Source: an uncultured Bacteroidota bacterium
GTDB taxonomy: Bacteria; Bacteroidota; Bacteroidia; Flavobacteriales; Flavobacteriaceae
Direction: 5' to 3'
Assembly (NCBI GenBank): GCA_902574335.1
Contig: CACGNO010000004.1
Span: forward strand, 1 to 50,967
DNA: 50,967 nt
Shown here: one piece after another, positions 17,027 to 26,156 of the stretch
Layout of the letters: every line of letters starts with the position of its first letter
How positions within the stretch are numbered: position 1 is the first letter of the stretch
Position numbers and translations under genes: made by a program
The notes under the pieces: generated by a model
What the model was told of the DNA's origin: nothing
The model's database searches: none
Seen by the model: only the letters and a program-made list of their open reading frames with translations

Positions 17027-19321
17027 TTAATTTCCAATACCTAATAAATCATTTATATCATCACTATCATCTTCAATGTCTGTTGGTTTTATTTTTGAAC
17101 AGTCAATAACTATTTCCATCTTTTCTGGTTCTTCAAAATCTTCTTTCGAAACATTAAGTGTCTCACTTTCATAACATTTTTTCATAAATAAGCCCCATAT
17201 CGGAAGAGACATAGTTGCTCCTTGACCATACCCAATCTCTTCAAAATGAATAGATCTGTCTTCACCTCCAACCCAAACACCTGTAACTAAATTAGGGACC
17301 ATACCAATGAACCATCCATCACTTTGGTTCTGTGTAGTACCAGTTTTACCTGCAATTGCATTATCAAATTTGTAAGGATATCCTGTAACAACGTTTTTGT
17401 AAATATAATTTCTTTCATCTTCAGGAATGGCATGTCTTAATCTTGCCCCAGATCCAAACTTGGTAACACCCTCCAATAATTTCAAAGTCACATATGATGA
17501 TTCTTCACTTAGAACATCTTTTGTTTCTGGTTTTGATTGATATATTATGGTACCGTTTTTATCCTCAATTCTGGTTACCATAACAGGCTTGACATAAATT
17601 CCTTTATTTGCAAAAGCCCCATAAGCTCCAACCATTTCATACACGCTTAAATCTGGTGTACCTAAGGCAATAGCAGGAACATTTGGAACATTTGATGAAA
17701 CTCCAAGACTTCTAGCTAAATCAGCAACTGGTTTGGGACCAACTTTATCAATTAGTTGTGCGCTTATTGTATTTTTAGAGTTAGCCAGCGCATTACTTAA
17801 TGTTCTCATTCCCCCATATTTATCGCTTGAATTTGTTGGGCACCAAGGCTCAGGGTTTCCATATTTATAAGGTTCAATACAATGAATCATGTCTGGAAAT
17901 GAATCACAAGGAGACAGCTTAAGTTGATCTATTGCGGTGGCATATAAAAAAGGCTTAAATGTTGATCCAATTTGTCTTTTACTCTGCATTACATGATCAT
18001 ACTGAAAGTTCCTATAGTCTATTCCACCTACCCAAGCCATTACATGACCATTTTTAGGATTCATTGACATCATTCCTGCTTGTAAAAAATGTTTATAGTA
18101 CCTAATTGAATCAATGGGTTTCATTATAGTATCAATATCACCTTCCCATGAAAAAATTGTCATATTTACTGGCACCTCAAAAGCTTCTTCAATTTCCTCA
18201 CCTGTTTTTCCTGCCAACCTCATTTTCCTCCATCTTTCAGATCTTCTCATAGTCCTTTTCATTATTGCTTCTTCCTCGTCTTCCTCTAAATCTCTAAATG
18301 GAGCAGTAGATAGAGTGTCATTTTGTCTAAAAAATTCCTTTTGTAAATTTTTCATGTGTTCTGAAACTGCATCTTCAGCATATTGTTGCATTTCAGCATT
18401 TACTGTCGTGTAAATTTTTAGACCATCTACGTAAAGATTATACTTTGTGCCATCTTTCTTTAGATTTTTAGATGTCCAATCTTTCATAAAACCTCTTAGA
18501 TAAGACCTAAAATATGTAGCTAAACCTCTCCTGTGTGATTGCGGGTTATAATTAAGCTCCAGAGGTAAATTTTTTAATGAATCTTTTTCCTTTGGTGAAA
18601 TGAATCCATTTTTTTCCATTTGATTGAAAACTAAATTTCTTCTATTTTTAGTTATTTCCGTTCTACGAAAAGGGTCATAGTATGATGAGTTTTGAAGCAT
18701 TCCAACAAGCATGGCTGATTCTTCAATATTTAATTCTTTAGGTTCTTTGGAAAAGTAAATATTTGCAGCAGATTTTATACCATCACCATAATATCCAAAA
18801 TCATAAATATTCAAATACATCGTTATTATTTCTTCTTTTGTGTATTGTTTCTCTAGCTCAACTGCTATTACCCATTCTTTAATTTTTTGAACAATTGCCT
18901 GAAAAATATTTCTTGATCTTACACCAACAAATAATTGTCTAGCTAGTTGCTGTGAAATTGTACTTGCACCGCCTCTTGTATTTAGAAAAACAATTGCTCT
19001 AATTGTAGCTTTTAAGTCGATACCAGGATGACTGTAAAATCTTTCATCTTCAATTGCAATTAATGCTTCTACAGTTTTGGGGTTTAATTCATTATAATCA
19101 ATGGGAGTCCTATTATCATTAAAATAATATTTACCTAAAACCTTATTGTCTGATGATATTATTTCAGAAGCAAAATTTGTCTTTGGATTTTCTAGCTGTC
19201 TAAAGTCTGGCATATCACCTAGCTTACCAATCGATGCAAGGTAAAAAACACCATATAAACATGTTACAAAAACCGTGAAGGCAAACCAAAAAATAAAAAC
19301 TTGTAATTTATATTTTTTCAT
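17027..19321 (-). CDS. class A penicillin-binding protein (PBP1A-type)
   Basis: Bifunctional peptidoglycan synthase, 764 residues. One N-terminal membrane anchor (about 7-29). The GT51 transglycosylase domain has EDERFYSHPGID and STISQQLARQLF. The transpeptidase domain has the nucleophile S453 with K456 in GSTFK, an SKN-type triad in NSKNTIS, and K659 in KTGTT. A charged segment around residues 330-370 (EEDEEEAIMKRTMRRSERWRKM) lies between the domains. It overlaps gldH by 4 bases upstream, the order found in many flavobacteria. Confidence 0.93.
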   Translation of the reverse strand: MKKYKLQVFIFWFAFTVFVTCLYGVFYLASIGKLGDMPDFRQLENPKTNFASEIISSDNKVLGKYYFNDNRTPIDYNELNPKTVEALIAIEDERFYSHPGIDLKATIRAIVFLNTRGGASTISQQLARQLFVGVRSRNIFQAIVQKIKEWVIAVELEKQYTKEEIITMYLNIYDFGYYGDGIKSAANIYFSKEPKELNIEESAMLVGMLQNSSYYDPFRRTEITKNRRNLVFNQMEKNGFISPKEKDSLKNLPLELNYNPQSHRRGLATYFRSYLRGFMKDWTSKNLKKDGTKYNLYVDGLKIYTTVNAEMQQYAEDAVSEHMKNLQKEFFRQNDTLSTAPFRDLEEDEEEAIMKRTMRRSERWRKMRLAGKTGEEIEEAFEVPVNMTIFSWEGDIDTIMKPIDSIRYYKHFLQAGMMSMNPKNGHVMAWVGGIDYRNFQYDHVMQSKRQIGSTFKPFLYATAIDQLKLSPCDSFPDMIHCIEPYKYGNPEPWCPTNSSDKYGGMRTLSNALANSKNTISAQLIDKVGPKPVADLARSLGVSSNVPNVPAIALGTPDLSVYEMVGAYGAFANKGIYVKPVMVTRIEDKNGTIIYQSKPETKDVLSEESSYVTLKLLEGVTKFGSGARLRHAIPEDERNYIYKNVVTGYPYKFDNAIAGKTGTTQNQSDGWFIGMVPNLVTGVWVGGEDRSIHFEEIGYGQGATMSLPIWGLFMKKCYESETLNVSKEDFEEPEKMEIVIDCSKIKPTDIEDDSDDINDLLGIGN

Positions 19322-19800
19322 TTTATAGAATTTTCAACCATTAATCCAACATCTAAGATACCATCTAATTTTGTTTGAGGTGAAATACTATCTAAATATC
19401 TAATCGCGTGTTTTACCCTTAACTCAAATATGCCCGGGAGTATTTTGAATTTATCTTTAATTGTAATCTTACTATTATTAATTCTTGATGATTTAAAATT
19501 ATACCATTTATTATCACTGTCTTTAAATGAGTAATTAATTGTATCAAAGACTACTCTATCATTATTTTTAATTGATGTGATTACATAAATATTTGAAAAT
19601 GGATAAGAGGAATCATTACGTAATAATAAACTTATATCCGTAATAGATTCTTTATCGGAATTGAATGAAAATTTAACTTCATTTTGTTTTTCCCAGACTC
19701 CATCCACATCTTGATAATTTAAAAAAATTGTATTGTTGTCTCCACAAGAAGCAATAACTAGAATTAATGATGATATTAAAATTTTAAACTTGTTTGACAT
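19318..19800 (-). CDS. gldH: gliding motility lipoprotein GldH
   Basis: 160-residue lipoprotein (lipobox IASC, C19) recognised as GldH by the pattern D-V-D-G-V-W then strands with LLLRNDSSYPFSNIYVI and a C-terminal GIFELRVKHAIRYLD. GldH is required for gliding in Flavobacterium johnsoniae and is linked to the GldK-N/type IX secretion machinery. Adjacency to a class A PBP, with a 4-base ATGA overlap, is the usual flavobacterial arrangement and supports the call. The gene alone does not prove the organism glides; many non-gliding pelagic flavobacteria keep it. Confidence 0.82.
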   Translation of the reverse strand: MSNKFKILISSLILVIASCGDNNTIFLNYQDVDGVWEKQNEVKFSFNSDKESITDISLLLRNDSSYPFSNIYVITSIKNNDRVVFDTINYSFKDSDNKWYNFKSSRINNSKITIKDKFKILPGIFELRVKHAIRYLDSISPQTKLDGILDVGLMVENSIK

Positions 19801-19805
19801 TATAA

Positions 19806-20828
19806 TTATACTTTATGGGTAAACCTCCCTTTTTTAAAAATTTTATTACTGTTTCTTTTTCCTTTTCTAAGCTTTCTTTGATCATCAATTGGTAAAGAAT
19901 AAATTTCTTTACAATCAAAACTGCAACAACCATCAAATTTAATTTTACATTTTTCACATTGCAAGAAGAGTAGGTGACATGCTTCATTATTGCAGTTTAC
20001 ATGATTGTCACATTTCTCATCACATTGATGGCAAAAGGAAATTATTTGCTTAGATATTCTTTCTGCTCGTCTATTATCAAAAACAAAGTTTTTACCAATA
20101 AACTTATTTTCAATATCATATTTTTTTATTTGCCTGGCATATTCAATTATTCCACCTTCAAGTTGATAAACATTCTTGTACCCATTTTTAATTAAATAAG
20201 CGCTAGCCTTTTCACATCTTATTCCTCCCGTACAATACATCAGTATATTTTTCTTAGTTTTTTGATTTTTATACTTATTATTTATTATTGGTAAGGACTC
20301 TCTAAAAGTGTCAACATCAGGAAGGTCTGCTCCTTTAAAATGGCCAATTTCACTTTCATAGTGATTTCTCATATCTAATGTTATGGTGTTTTTATCCTCC
20401 AATAGACTATTAAATTGTTCTGCATTTACATGCTCTCCATTTTTTTCTAAATCATAATCGAATTCTTTGAGACCGTCAGCAACAATCTTATCTCTAATTT
20501 TAATTTTTAATTTCAAAAAAGATTCGTCATCATGTTCAACAGCTATATTTAAACGAACTTTATTTAAAAAAGTTATATCATCAATCAAATCTTTTAGTTT
20601 ATCAATATTTTTTGATGGTAAAGAGAGTTGTGCATTAATTCCTTCAGAAGCAACATATATTCTTCCAAGCACATCCAATTTATTTAATTCAACAAATAAA
20701 AAGTTTCTAAATATGTCCAAATTTTTTATCAAATGGTACTTGTAAAAAGAAAGAGTAAATCGTTTTTCACCAGCCTCTTTAATTAGCTTGATTCTCTCTT
20801 CTTTACTGAGCTTGTTGTACAGTTCCAT
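19806..20828 (-). CDS. trhO: tRNA uridine(34) hydroxylase TrhO (YceA/rhodanese)
   Basis: 340-residue TrhO, which oxygen-dependently hydroxylates U34 of certain tRNAs. Ferredoxin-like N-terminal domain, central rhodanese domain with MYCTGGIRCEKAS (C199 and C205, the essential pair of the family), and a C-terminal Cys-rich segment from about residue 268 (C-x2-C-x3-C-x4-C and further Cys, ending KFDGCCSFDCKEIY) likely to bind metal. Length and layout match the family. It is 5 bases upstream of gldH. A TAnnTTTG element lies about 30 bases before the ATG. Confidence 0.9.
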   Translation of the reverse strand: MELYNKLSKEERIKLIKEAGEKRFTLSFYKYHLIKNLDIFRNFLFVELNKLDVLGRIYVASEGINAQLSLPSKNIDKLKDLIDDITFLNKVRLNIAVEHDDESFLKLKIKIRDKIVADGLKEFDYDLEKNGEHVNAEQFNSLLEDKNTITLDMRNHYESEIGHFKGADLPDVDTFRESLPIINNKYKNQKTKKNILMYCTGGIRCEKASAYLIKNGYKNVYQLEGGIIEYARQIKKYDIENKFIGKNFVFDNRRAERISKQIISFCHQCDEKCDNHVNCNNEACHLLFLQCEKCKIKFDGCCSFDCKEIYSLPIDDQRKLRKGKRNSNKIFKKGRFTHKV

Positions 20829-20858
20829 TTTTTAATTAAATCAGATAAAAATTCTTTA

Positions 20859-20866
20859 CAAATGTA
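20859..20866 (-). promoter_or_regulatory. candidate -7 promoter element (TACATTTG) for trhO
   Basis: Exact TAnnTTTG on the minus strand 31 bases before the trhO start, giving a leader of about 27 bases. It lies in the recA-trhO divergent gap. Confidence 0.4.
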
Positions 20867-20900
20867 GCTTTTTTAAATTATGATTTTTATTAAATAAAAT

Positions 20901-20913
20901 GTACTTTTAGTAC
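20901..20913. promoter_or_regulatory. GTAC-N5-GTAC element upstream of recA
   Basis: Two GTAC tetramers separated by TTTTA, so the block is both a direct and an inverted repeat; the flanks extend partial symmetry (AATGTAC and GTACTTT). It lies 23 bases before the recA ATG, where an operator could act. Whether it is bound by any regulator is unknown. Confidence 0.25.
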
Positions 20914-20935
20914 TTTAAATTTAAAATTTCCTTTC

Positions 20936-21940
20936 ATGGCATCAGACAAAGACTCAAAATTAAAAGCACTTCAATTAACTCTAGATAGATTAGACAAAAC
21001 TTATGGTAAAGGAACTGTCATGAAAATGGGTGATTCTGTTCATGAAGCTGTCGAGTCGATTTCAACAGGATCAATTGGATTAGACTTTGCTTTAGGAGTT
21101 GGTGGATATCCAAGAGGAAGGGTTGTAGAAATTTATGGGCCAGAGTCATCGGGAAAGACAACCCTAACTTTGCACGCTATAGCTGAGTGTCAAAAGGCAG
21201 GCGGTATTGCTGCATTTATCGATGCCGAACATGCATTTGATAGATTTTATGCTCAAAATCTTGGAGTTAATATTGATGATTTAATTATTTCACAACCTGA
21301 TCATGGAGAACAGGCTCTCGAAATTACAGATAACTTGATCAGATCAGGAGCTATAGACCTCATAGTAATTGACTCTGTAGCTGCACTCACGCCAAAAAGT
21401 GAGATTGAAGGTGAAATGGGCGACTCTAAAATGGGACTTCATGCAAGACTAATGTCACAAGCCTTAAGAAAACTAACCTCAACTATTAGCAAGACAAATT
21501 GTACAGTCTTTTTCATAAATCAGTTAAGAGAAAAAATTGGAGTTATGTTTGGTAATCCTGAAACTACAACTGGTGGTAATGCACTCAAATTTTACGCCTC
21601 TGTAAGACTTGATATTAGAAGATCCACACAACTTAAGGATTCATCTGGAAATGCTCAAGGAAATAAAACTAGAGTAAAAGTTGTCAAGAATAAAGTAGCA
21701 CCACCGTTTAGAGTGTGTGAGTTTGATATCATGTATGGTGAAGGAATTTCAAAATTAGGAGAAATTATAGATATAGGTACAGAAGCAGGTATTATCGATA
21801 AAAGCGGTTCTTGGTTTAGTTATGGAGAAACAAAACTTGGTCAAGGTAGAGACTCAGTAAAAAAACTATTAAAAGATAATCCTGAGTTATGTGATGAGCT
21901 AGAAAAGAAAATTTTTGAGTTACTCAACTCTGAGAAATAA
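20936..21940 (+). CDS. recA: recombinase RecA
   Basis: RecA, 334 residues, DNA strand exchange and repair. The Walker A motif is GPESSGKT (residues 68-75), Walker B is [10 protein letters not shown], the L2/core region includes [26 protein letters not shown], and the MAW-type and DNA-binding loops are intact. The C-terminal acidic tail ends early compared with enterobacterial RecA, as is common in Bacteroidota. Divergent from trhO. Its 3' end overlaps the convergent plsC-like gene by 17 bases. Confidence 0.97.
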   Translation: MASDKDSKLKALQLTLDRLDKTYGKGTVMKMGDSVHEAVESISTGSIGLDFALGVGGYPRGRVVEIYGPESSGKTTLTLHAIAECQKAGGIAAFIDAEHAFDRFYAQNLGVNIDDLIISQPDHGEQALEITDNLIRSGAIDLIVIDSVAALTPKSEIEGEMGDSKMGLHARLMSQALRKLTSTISKTNCTVFFINQLREKIGVMFGNPETTTGGNALKFYASVRLDIRRSTQLKDSSGNAQGNKTRVKVVKNKVAPPFRVCEFDIMYGEGISKLGEIIDIGTEAGIIDKSGSWFSYGETKLGQGRDSVKKLLKDNPELCDELEKKIFELLNSEK

Positions 21941-22685
21941 CTTTTTCTAAATCATTTTTCAATAAATTAAAAACTTTATTTTTCAAGTCAGGAATGTCTT
22001 CCTGTGTCATTCCTTTTGTCTCAATAAAATCATGAACATTAGCTCTTAGTTTTCCTGGACTTCCAACGAAATAGTTATATGCAAAGAAGTATGGAAACTT
22101 TCTTTCACAATCATAGAAGCTCATTGGAGCAATTGGTATTTGAAATTGAATTGCTAAACTAAACGCCCCATTTTTAAAGTCCTGTAAAATAACTCCTGGC
22201 TCTGGTATTCCACCTTCTGGAAAAATACAAATTGATAGCCCATTACTGAGTCTCTTTGCTGACTTTGCGTACACATCTTTTCTGCTTTGTGCATTATCTC
22301 TGTCAACTAGTATACAAACTTTACTGTAGAAATATCCAAATATTGGTATACGATCTAATTCTTTTTTACCTACAAAAACTACGGGATGGTCACAAGCTGA
22401 TAGCATTAGCATTATATCTATCATACTTTTATGGTTAGATACAAGCATATAGCTTTTACCTTTTTCAAATTTTTCTTTCCATTTAATAGATGGATAGAAA
22501 CCCATGCCATACATCACAGTATTTGACCAGATGTTCTTAGCCACCCAAAAGAAATATGGATACCAACTTTCTTTAAATGAAAAAATTATTAGAAAAGGCA
22601 TTGAGATAACAATACCAATAAAACAAAGCACGTAAAACCAAACATTCCATATTCCTAGAACACAGATTTTTAGAATCTTTAACAC
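21924..22685 (-). CDS. plsC: 1-acyl-sn-glycerol-3-phosphate acyltransferase (PlsC family)
   Basis: Lysophospholipid acyltransferase, 253 residues, membrane-bound through an N-terminal helical region (about 8-38). The HX4D motif is SNHKSMID with H85 and D90; the second motif is [11 protein letters not shown] near residue 157. It makes phosphatidic acid for phospholipid synthesis. GTG start is supported by the family-typical N-terminal hydrophobic layout and by a TAnnTTTG element only 4 bases upstream, which predicts an essentially leaderless mRNA. Overlaps recA by 17 bases at the 3' ends. Confidence 0.88.
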   Translation of the reverse strand: MLKILKICVLGIWNVWFYVLCFIGIVISMPFLIIFSFKESWYPYFFWVAKNIWSNTVMYGMGFYPSIKWKEKFEKGKSYMLVSNHKSMIDIMLMLSACDHPVVFVGKKELDRIPIFGYFYSKVCILVDRDNAQSRKDVYAKSAKRLSNGLSICIFPEGGIPEPGVILQDFKNGAFSLAIQFQIPIAPMSFYDCERKFPYFFAYNYFVGSPGKLRANVHDFIETKGMTQEDIPDLKNKVFNLLKNDLEKVISQS

Positions 22686-22689
22686 GACT

Positions 22690-22697
22690 CAAAAGTA
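22690..22697 (-). promoter_or_regulatory. -7 promoter element (TACTTTTG) for plsC
   Basis: Exact TAnnTTTG on the minus strand, 4 bases before the GTG start. It lies opposite the trpS element 30 bases away with the identical sequence, forming a divergent promoter pair in a 56-base gap. Confidence 0.5.
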
Positions 22698-22727
22698 GTT
22701 AATTGTTATTAATGTCTCTAAAACTAT

Positions 22728-22735
22728 TACTTTTG
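22728..22735 (+). promoter_or_regulatory. -7 promoter element (TACTTTTG) for trpS
   Basis: Exact TAnnTTTG, preceded by TTG at 22703-22705 (22-base spacing, near the -33 position). It ends 6 bases before the ATG at 22742, so transcription would begin about 3 bases before it. This argues against the longer in-frame start at 22703. Confidence 0.5.
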
Positions 22736-22741
22736 TTTAGT

Positions 22742-23707
22742 ATGTCAAGAATATTAACCGGTATTCAAAGTACAGGAACTCCTCATCTAGGGAATATCTT
22801 AGGAGCAATTATCCCTGCAATTGAAGAATCAAAAAAAAATAAAGATTCTTATTTATTTATTGCAGATTTACACTCTTTAACACAAATTAAAGATCCAGTT
22901 GAGCTTTCAGAAAATACTTATTCAACTGCTGCTGCATGGTTAGCTTTTGGGTTAGACACATCAAACACAGTTTTTTATAAGCAATCAGACGTTCCCACAA
23001 CAACCGAACTTTCATGGGTTTTATCATCCTTATTTCCATATCAAAGATTAACCCTGGCGCATTCTTTTAAAGATAAATCCAATCAGTTAAAAGATGTAAA
23101 TGTTGGATTATTTACATATCCAATGTTAATGGCTGCTGACATATTACTGTATGATGCAAATGTCGTTCCTGTTGGAAAAGATCAACTTCAGCATCTTGAA
23201 ATTACAAGAGATGTTGCAAATAAGTTTAATAATAGATATGGAGAAACATTAGTAATTCCAGAGGCTTTAACAAATGAGGAAACCAAGTATGTTATTGGTA
23301 CAGATGGTCATAAAATGAGCAAGTCTAAAAATAATATCATTGATGTTTTTTTATCAGAAAAAATGCTAAAGAAACAAATAATGTCAATTGAAACTGACAG
23401 TACTCCTCTTGAATCACCTAAGAATGCTGAAAGTTGTAATGTTTTCAAAATATACACTCTCTTAGGTTCGCCAGATCAAGTTAAAAATCTTAAAACCAAA
23501 TATGAAAATGGTGGTTTTGGATATGGTCATGCAAAGCAAGAATTATTTGAACTAATCCTATCAAAATTTAAAGCTGAAAGAGAAAGATATGACCATTTAA
23601 TGTCAAATAAAAAAGAGATTGATTTGATTTTAAGTGAAGGTGCTGAAAAAGCCAAGAAAACAGCGAATGAAGTGATCAATAGGGTTAGAAAAAAACTTGG
23701 CTATTAA
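22742..23707 (+). CDS. trpS: tryptophanyl-tRNA synthetase
   Basis: Class I aminoacyl-tRNA synthetase charging tRNA-Trp, 321 residues from the chosen start. HIGH-type motif is PHLGN (H15), and KMSKS is residues 191-195 (GTDGHKMSKSKN). The conserved D-Q-L-Q-H-L-E segment (GKDQLQHLEITRDVA) of TrpRS is present. The reading frame is open upstream to 22703, but MSRILTGIQSTGTPHLG is the normal N-terminus of the family and a promoter element overlaps the extra codons, so 22742 is used. Divergent from plsC. Confidence 0.95.
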   Translation: MSRILTGIQSTGTPHLGNILGAIIPAIEESKKNKDSYLFIADLHSLTQIKDPVELSENTYSTAAAWLAFGLDTSNTVFYKQSDVPTTTELSWVLSSLFPYQRLTLAHSFKDKSNQLKDVNVGLFTYPMLMAADILLYDANVVPVGKDQLQHLEITRDVANKFNNRYGETLVIPEALTNEETKYVIGTDGHKMSKSKNNIIDVFLSEKMLKKQIMSIETDSTPLESPKNAESCNVFKIYTLLGSPDQVKNLKTKYENGGFGYGHAKQELFELILSKFKAERERYDHLMSNKKEIDLILSEGAEKAKKTANEVINRVRKKLGY

Positions 23708-23745
23708 TTCATTCTTTTTTAAGAAAAATAGTTTAAATTTATTTT

Positions 23746-24669
23746 ATGCAATTAACCAATGCTATTAATATTTTACTATATACAAATGATTGTGTAACAG
23801 TACCTGAATTTGGAAGTTTTATAATAAATAAATTTTCGTCTATATATGATGAAAATAAAGGAAAATTTTATCCACCATCTAGAAGAGTTTCATTTAATTC
23901 TAAAATAAAAAGTAATGATGGTCTCATAGCTAATTTTATTTCAAAGGAATTAGGTATTAGTTATGAAGATGCTGTCAAGAAAGTCCATACAGAAGTTGTA
24001 AGCTGGAAGAAGATTTTAAATGAAGAATCACTAGTATTAAAAAATATTGGAGAGTTAAGTTACAATGCAGATGAGAATATAGTTTTTGCCCCAGATTTAG
24101 ATTCAAATCATTTTCTTGGTTCATTTGGACTGCCTACAATTTATTATAAAAAGAAGTTAACTAATGAATCCACTTATAATAAATCGACCTTAAAAAAATA
24201 CAATGATTTAAAAGCAAATAATTCAGAGTCCAAAGTACCAGAATTTATAAAATATGCTGCAGCAATGGTTCTTATTATTTCTGCTACATTTTTCTTTAAC
24301 AATGAGTATGAAAAATACTCATTTCAACAAAAAATTCTGTTAGAACAAGAAAATAGACAAAGAACAATTGAAAGGGTAGAAAACGCAATTTTTGATTTTG
24401 GATCTATCCCAGCCATAGAATTAAAAGTAAACCTTAAATCAAATAAATATCATATTATAGCCGGAGCTTTTGGCGTTAAATCTAATGCGGATAAATTATA
24501 TAAAAACCTTTTGACTAAAGGTTACAATCCAACTAAACTTCCACTTAATGATAAAGGACTTATTCCAATATCATTTGATAATTTTTCTAACAGAAAAGAT
24601 GCTGTTGTGGCATTAAGACAATTGCAAGCATCTGAGAATAAAGATGCGTGGATTTTTGTTTTAGAGTAA
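23746..24669 (+). CDS. SPOR-domain membrane protein with HU-CCDC81-type domains
   Basis: 307-residue protein: two N-terminal HU-CCDC81-type domains (about residues 1-57, containing CVTVPEFGSFIIN, and about 60-125, containing LKNIGELSYNADENIVF), a linker, one membrane helix (about 167-184), a short coiled segment, and a C-terminal SPOR domain (about 230-305, starting KYHIIAGAFGVKSNADKLYKNL). SPOR domains bind denuded glycan at the division septum; the HU-like domains face the cytosol and may bind DNA or protein. This architecture is characteristic of Bacteroidota and suggests a link between chromosome and septal wall. Followed 7 bases later by a thioesterase gene. Confidence 0.88.
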   Translation: MQLTNAINILLYTNDCVTVPEFGSFIINKFSSIYDENKGKFYPPSRRVSFNSKIKSNDGLIANFISKELGISYEDAVKKVHTEVVSWKKILNEESLVLKNIGELSYNADENIVFAPDLDSNHFLGSFGLPTIYYKKKLTNESTYNKSTLKKYNDLKANNSESKVPEFIKYAAAMVLIISATFFFNNEYEKYSFQQKILLEQENRQRTIERVENAIFDFGSIPAIELKVNLKSNKYHIIAGAFGVKSNADKLYKNLLTKGYNPTKLPLNDKGLIPISFDNFSNRKDAVVALRQLQASENKDAWIFVLE

Positions 24670-24676
24670 ATTTTAT

Positions 24677-25186
24677 ATGAGTTCAAAATTTCCAGAACAG
24701 TCTAAAACTATTCAAACAGATATAGTTTTACCAGGTGATACAAACAGTTTAAATAATCTTTTTGGCGGCGAACTTTTGGCTCGTATGGACAAGGTTGCAA
24801 GTATTGCTGCAATTAAACATTCTGAGCAAATTGTTGTAACTGCGTCTATCAATAATGTTGCTTTTGGAGAGCCAGTTCCTAATGGAAGTATTTTAACAAT
24901 TGAAGCTAAAGTTTCACGAGCTTTTAACTCCTCAATGGAGGTTTTTATCGATGTTTGGAAACAAAATAAAACAAGCAAGGAAAAAGTAAAAGTCAATGAG
25001 GCTATATATACTTTTGTTGCAGTTAATAGCAAAGGAAAACCAACCAAGGTACCGTCTATTACCCCACAAACAGAATTAGAAAAAAAGCGTTATGAAGCAG
25101 CTTTAAGAAGAAGACAATTGAGTTTAGTTTTAGCCGGTAAGATGAAGCCTAGCGAAGCTACTGAACTTAAAGCAATTTTTGACTGA
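24677..25186 (+). CDS. acyl-CoA thioesterase, hotdog fold
   Basis: 169-residue YciA/BFIT-like acyl-CoA thioesterase. The hotdog helix follows LPGDTNSLNNLFGGELLARMDKVASIAAIKHS, with the catalytic-type N/D pair in N-x-L-F-G-G-x-L and M-D-x-V-A, and a long central strand VTASINNVAFGEPVPNG. It hydrolyses acyl-CoA to free acid and CoA. The C-terminal helix (EKKRYEAALRRRQ) is typical. Its stop codon overlaps the start of the next gene by 8 bases, so the two are coupled. Confidence 0.88.
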   Translation: MSSKFPEQSKTIQTDIVLPGDTNSLNNLFGGELLARMDKVASIAAIKHSEQIVVTASINNVAFGEPVPNGSILTIEAKVSRAFNSSMEVFIDVWKQNKTSKEKVKVNEAIYTFVAVNSKGKPTKVPSITPQTELEKKRYEAALRRRQLSLVLAGKMKPSEATELKAIFD

Positions 25187-26099
25187 TTTGAATTTTAGAA
25201 CTTATTTAATATTATCGATTCTTCTATTCCCTTTTTTTGCATTTAATCAGGTTAATTCAAACTATAGTTTAAAAATACTTGGAGTTGTTCAAGATGGTGG
25301 TTTACCTCACTTAGGAAATAACAAAACATGTTGCGAAAACATACAGCAAAAGAAATTTGTAACATCAATTATGTTGATCAATAATGAAAATAATGAATCA
25401 TACTTGTTCGATGCTTCACCTGACATAAATGAACAACTTAATTTTATGGGTGATAGAATTAAAAAAGATTTAAAGGGTATTTTTCTAACTCATGCCCACA
25501 TTGGACACTACACAGGTTTGATGTATTTTGGAAGAGAAGCTTTAAACTCCAAATTAGTTAATGTTTATGCTATGCCAAGGATGAAAAATTTTCTTGAAAA
25601 TAATGGGCCGTGGAGTCAGCTGGTTTCTTTACAAAATATTTCAATTAAAGAAATAAATAATAACTCAAAACTATCCATAGATCCAAATGTTATAATAGAG
25701 CCAGTTGAAGTTCCACATAGGGCAGAATTTTCTGAAACTGTTGGGTATAAAATTTATGGTCCAAACAAAACAGCTCTTTTTATCCCAGATATAGACAAAT
25801 GGTATTTGTGGGAAAAATCAATCATTGATGAGATCAAAAAAGTTGATTATGCATTAATTGATGCAACCTTCTATGATGCTAAAGAGGTTAATTACAGAGA
25901 TCTTTCTGAAATTCCTCACCCATTTGTTGTTGAAAGCTTAGAACTATTCGAACCAATAAAAGAAGAGGAAAAAAATAAAATATTTTTTATTCATTTAAAT
26001 CATACAAATCCATTAATTAATAAAAATAGTGATGAGTATAAATACGTTGTAAGTAAAGGATATAATGTCGCAGAAGAAGGAATGGATCTAAAACTCTAA
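25179..26099 (+). CDS. exported PqqB-like metallo-beta-lactamase-fold hydrolase
   Basis: 306-residue MBL-fold protein with a signal peptide (ending FAFNQ), resembling PqqB. Opening GVVQDGGLPHLGNNKTCC and the metal site THAHIGHYTGL are seen; here the usual HxHxDH has G in place of D, as in other PqqB-like exported hydrolases. A second ligand region is near VEVPHRAEF, and a late HLNHTNP supplies a His. No other pqq gene is present, so a PQQ role is unlikely; function unknown. Start is TTG at 25179, or the TTG at 25188, which would leave a more standard signal peptide. Confidence 0.82.
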   Translation: MTDLNFRTYLILSILLFPFFAFNQVNSNYSLKILGVVQDGGLPHLGNNKTCCENIQQKKFVTSIMLINNENNESYLFDASPDINEQLNFMGDRIKKDLKGIFLTHAHIGHYTGLMYFGREALNSKLVNVYAMPRMKNFLENNGPWSQLVSLQNISIKEINNNSKLSIDPNVIIEPVEVPHRAEFSETVGYKIYGPNKTALFIPDIDKWYLWEKSIIDEIKKVDYALIDATFYDAKEVNYRDLSEIPHPFVVESLELFEPIKEEEKNKIFFIHLNHTNPLINKNSDEYKYVVSKGYNVAEEGMDLKL

Positions 26100-26156
26100 T
26101 TTTGCTTTTTGTAGATACTAATAATTTTAAATCCAAAAGTTAACCACCTTAGGATA

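Noticed and set aside
18114-18413. Plus-strand open frame inside the penicillin-binding protein gene
   Set aside because: Low-complexity Ser-rich shadow of a strongly supported gene on the other strand; no start signal or family match.
20935-21940. Classical LexA box before recA
   Set aside because: The GTAC repeat does not match known LexA boxes, and no lexA is present to support it.
22703-22741. Longer in-frame start of trpS, reading MLLMSLKLLLLFS before the normal N-terminus
   Set aside because: It is not part of the TrpRS family N-terminus and a -7 promoter element lies inside it; start moved to 22742.
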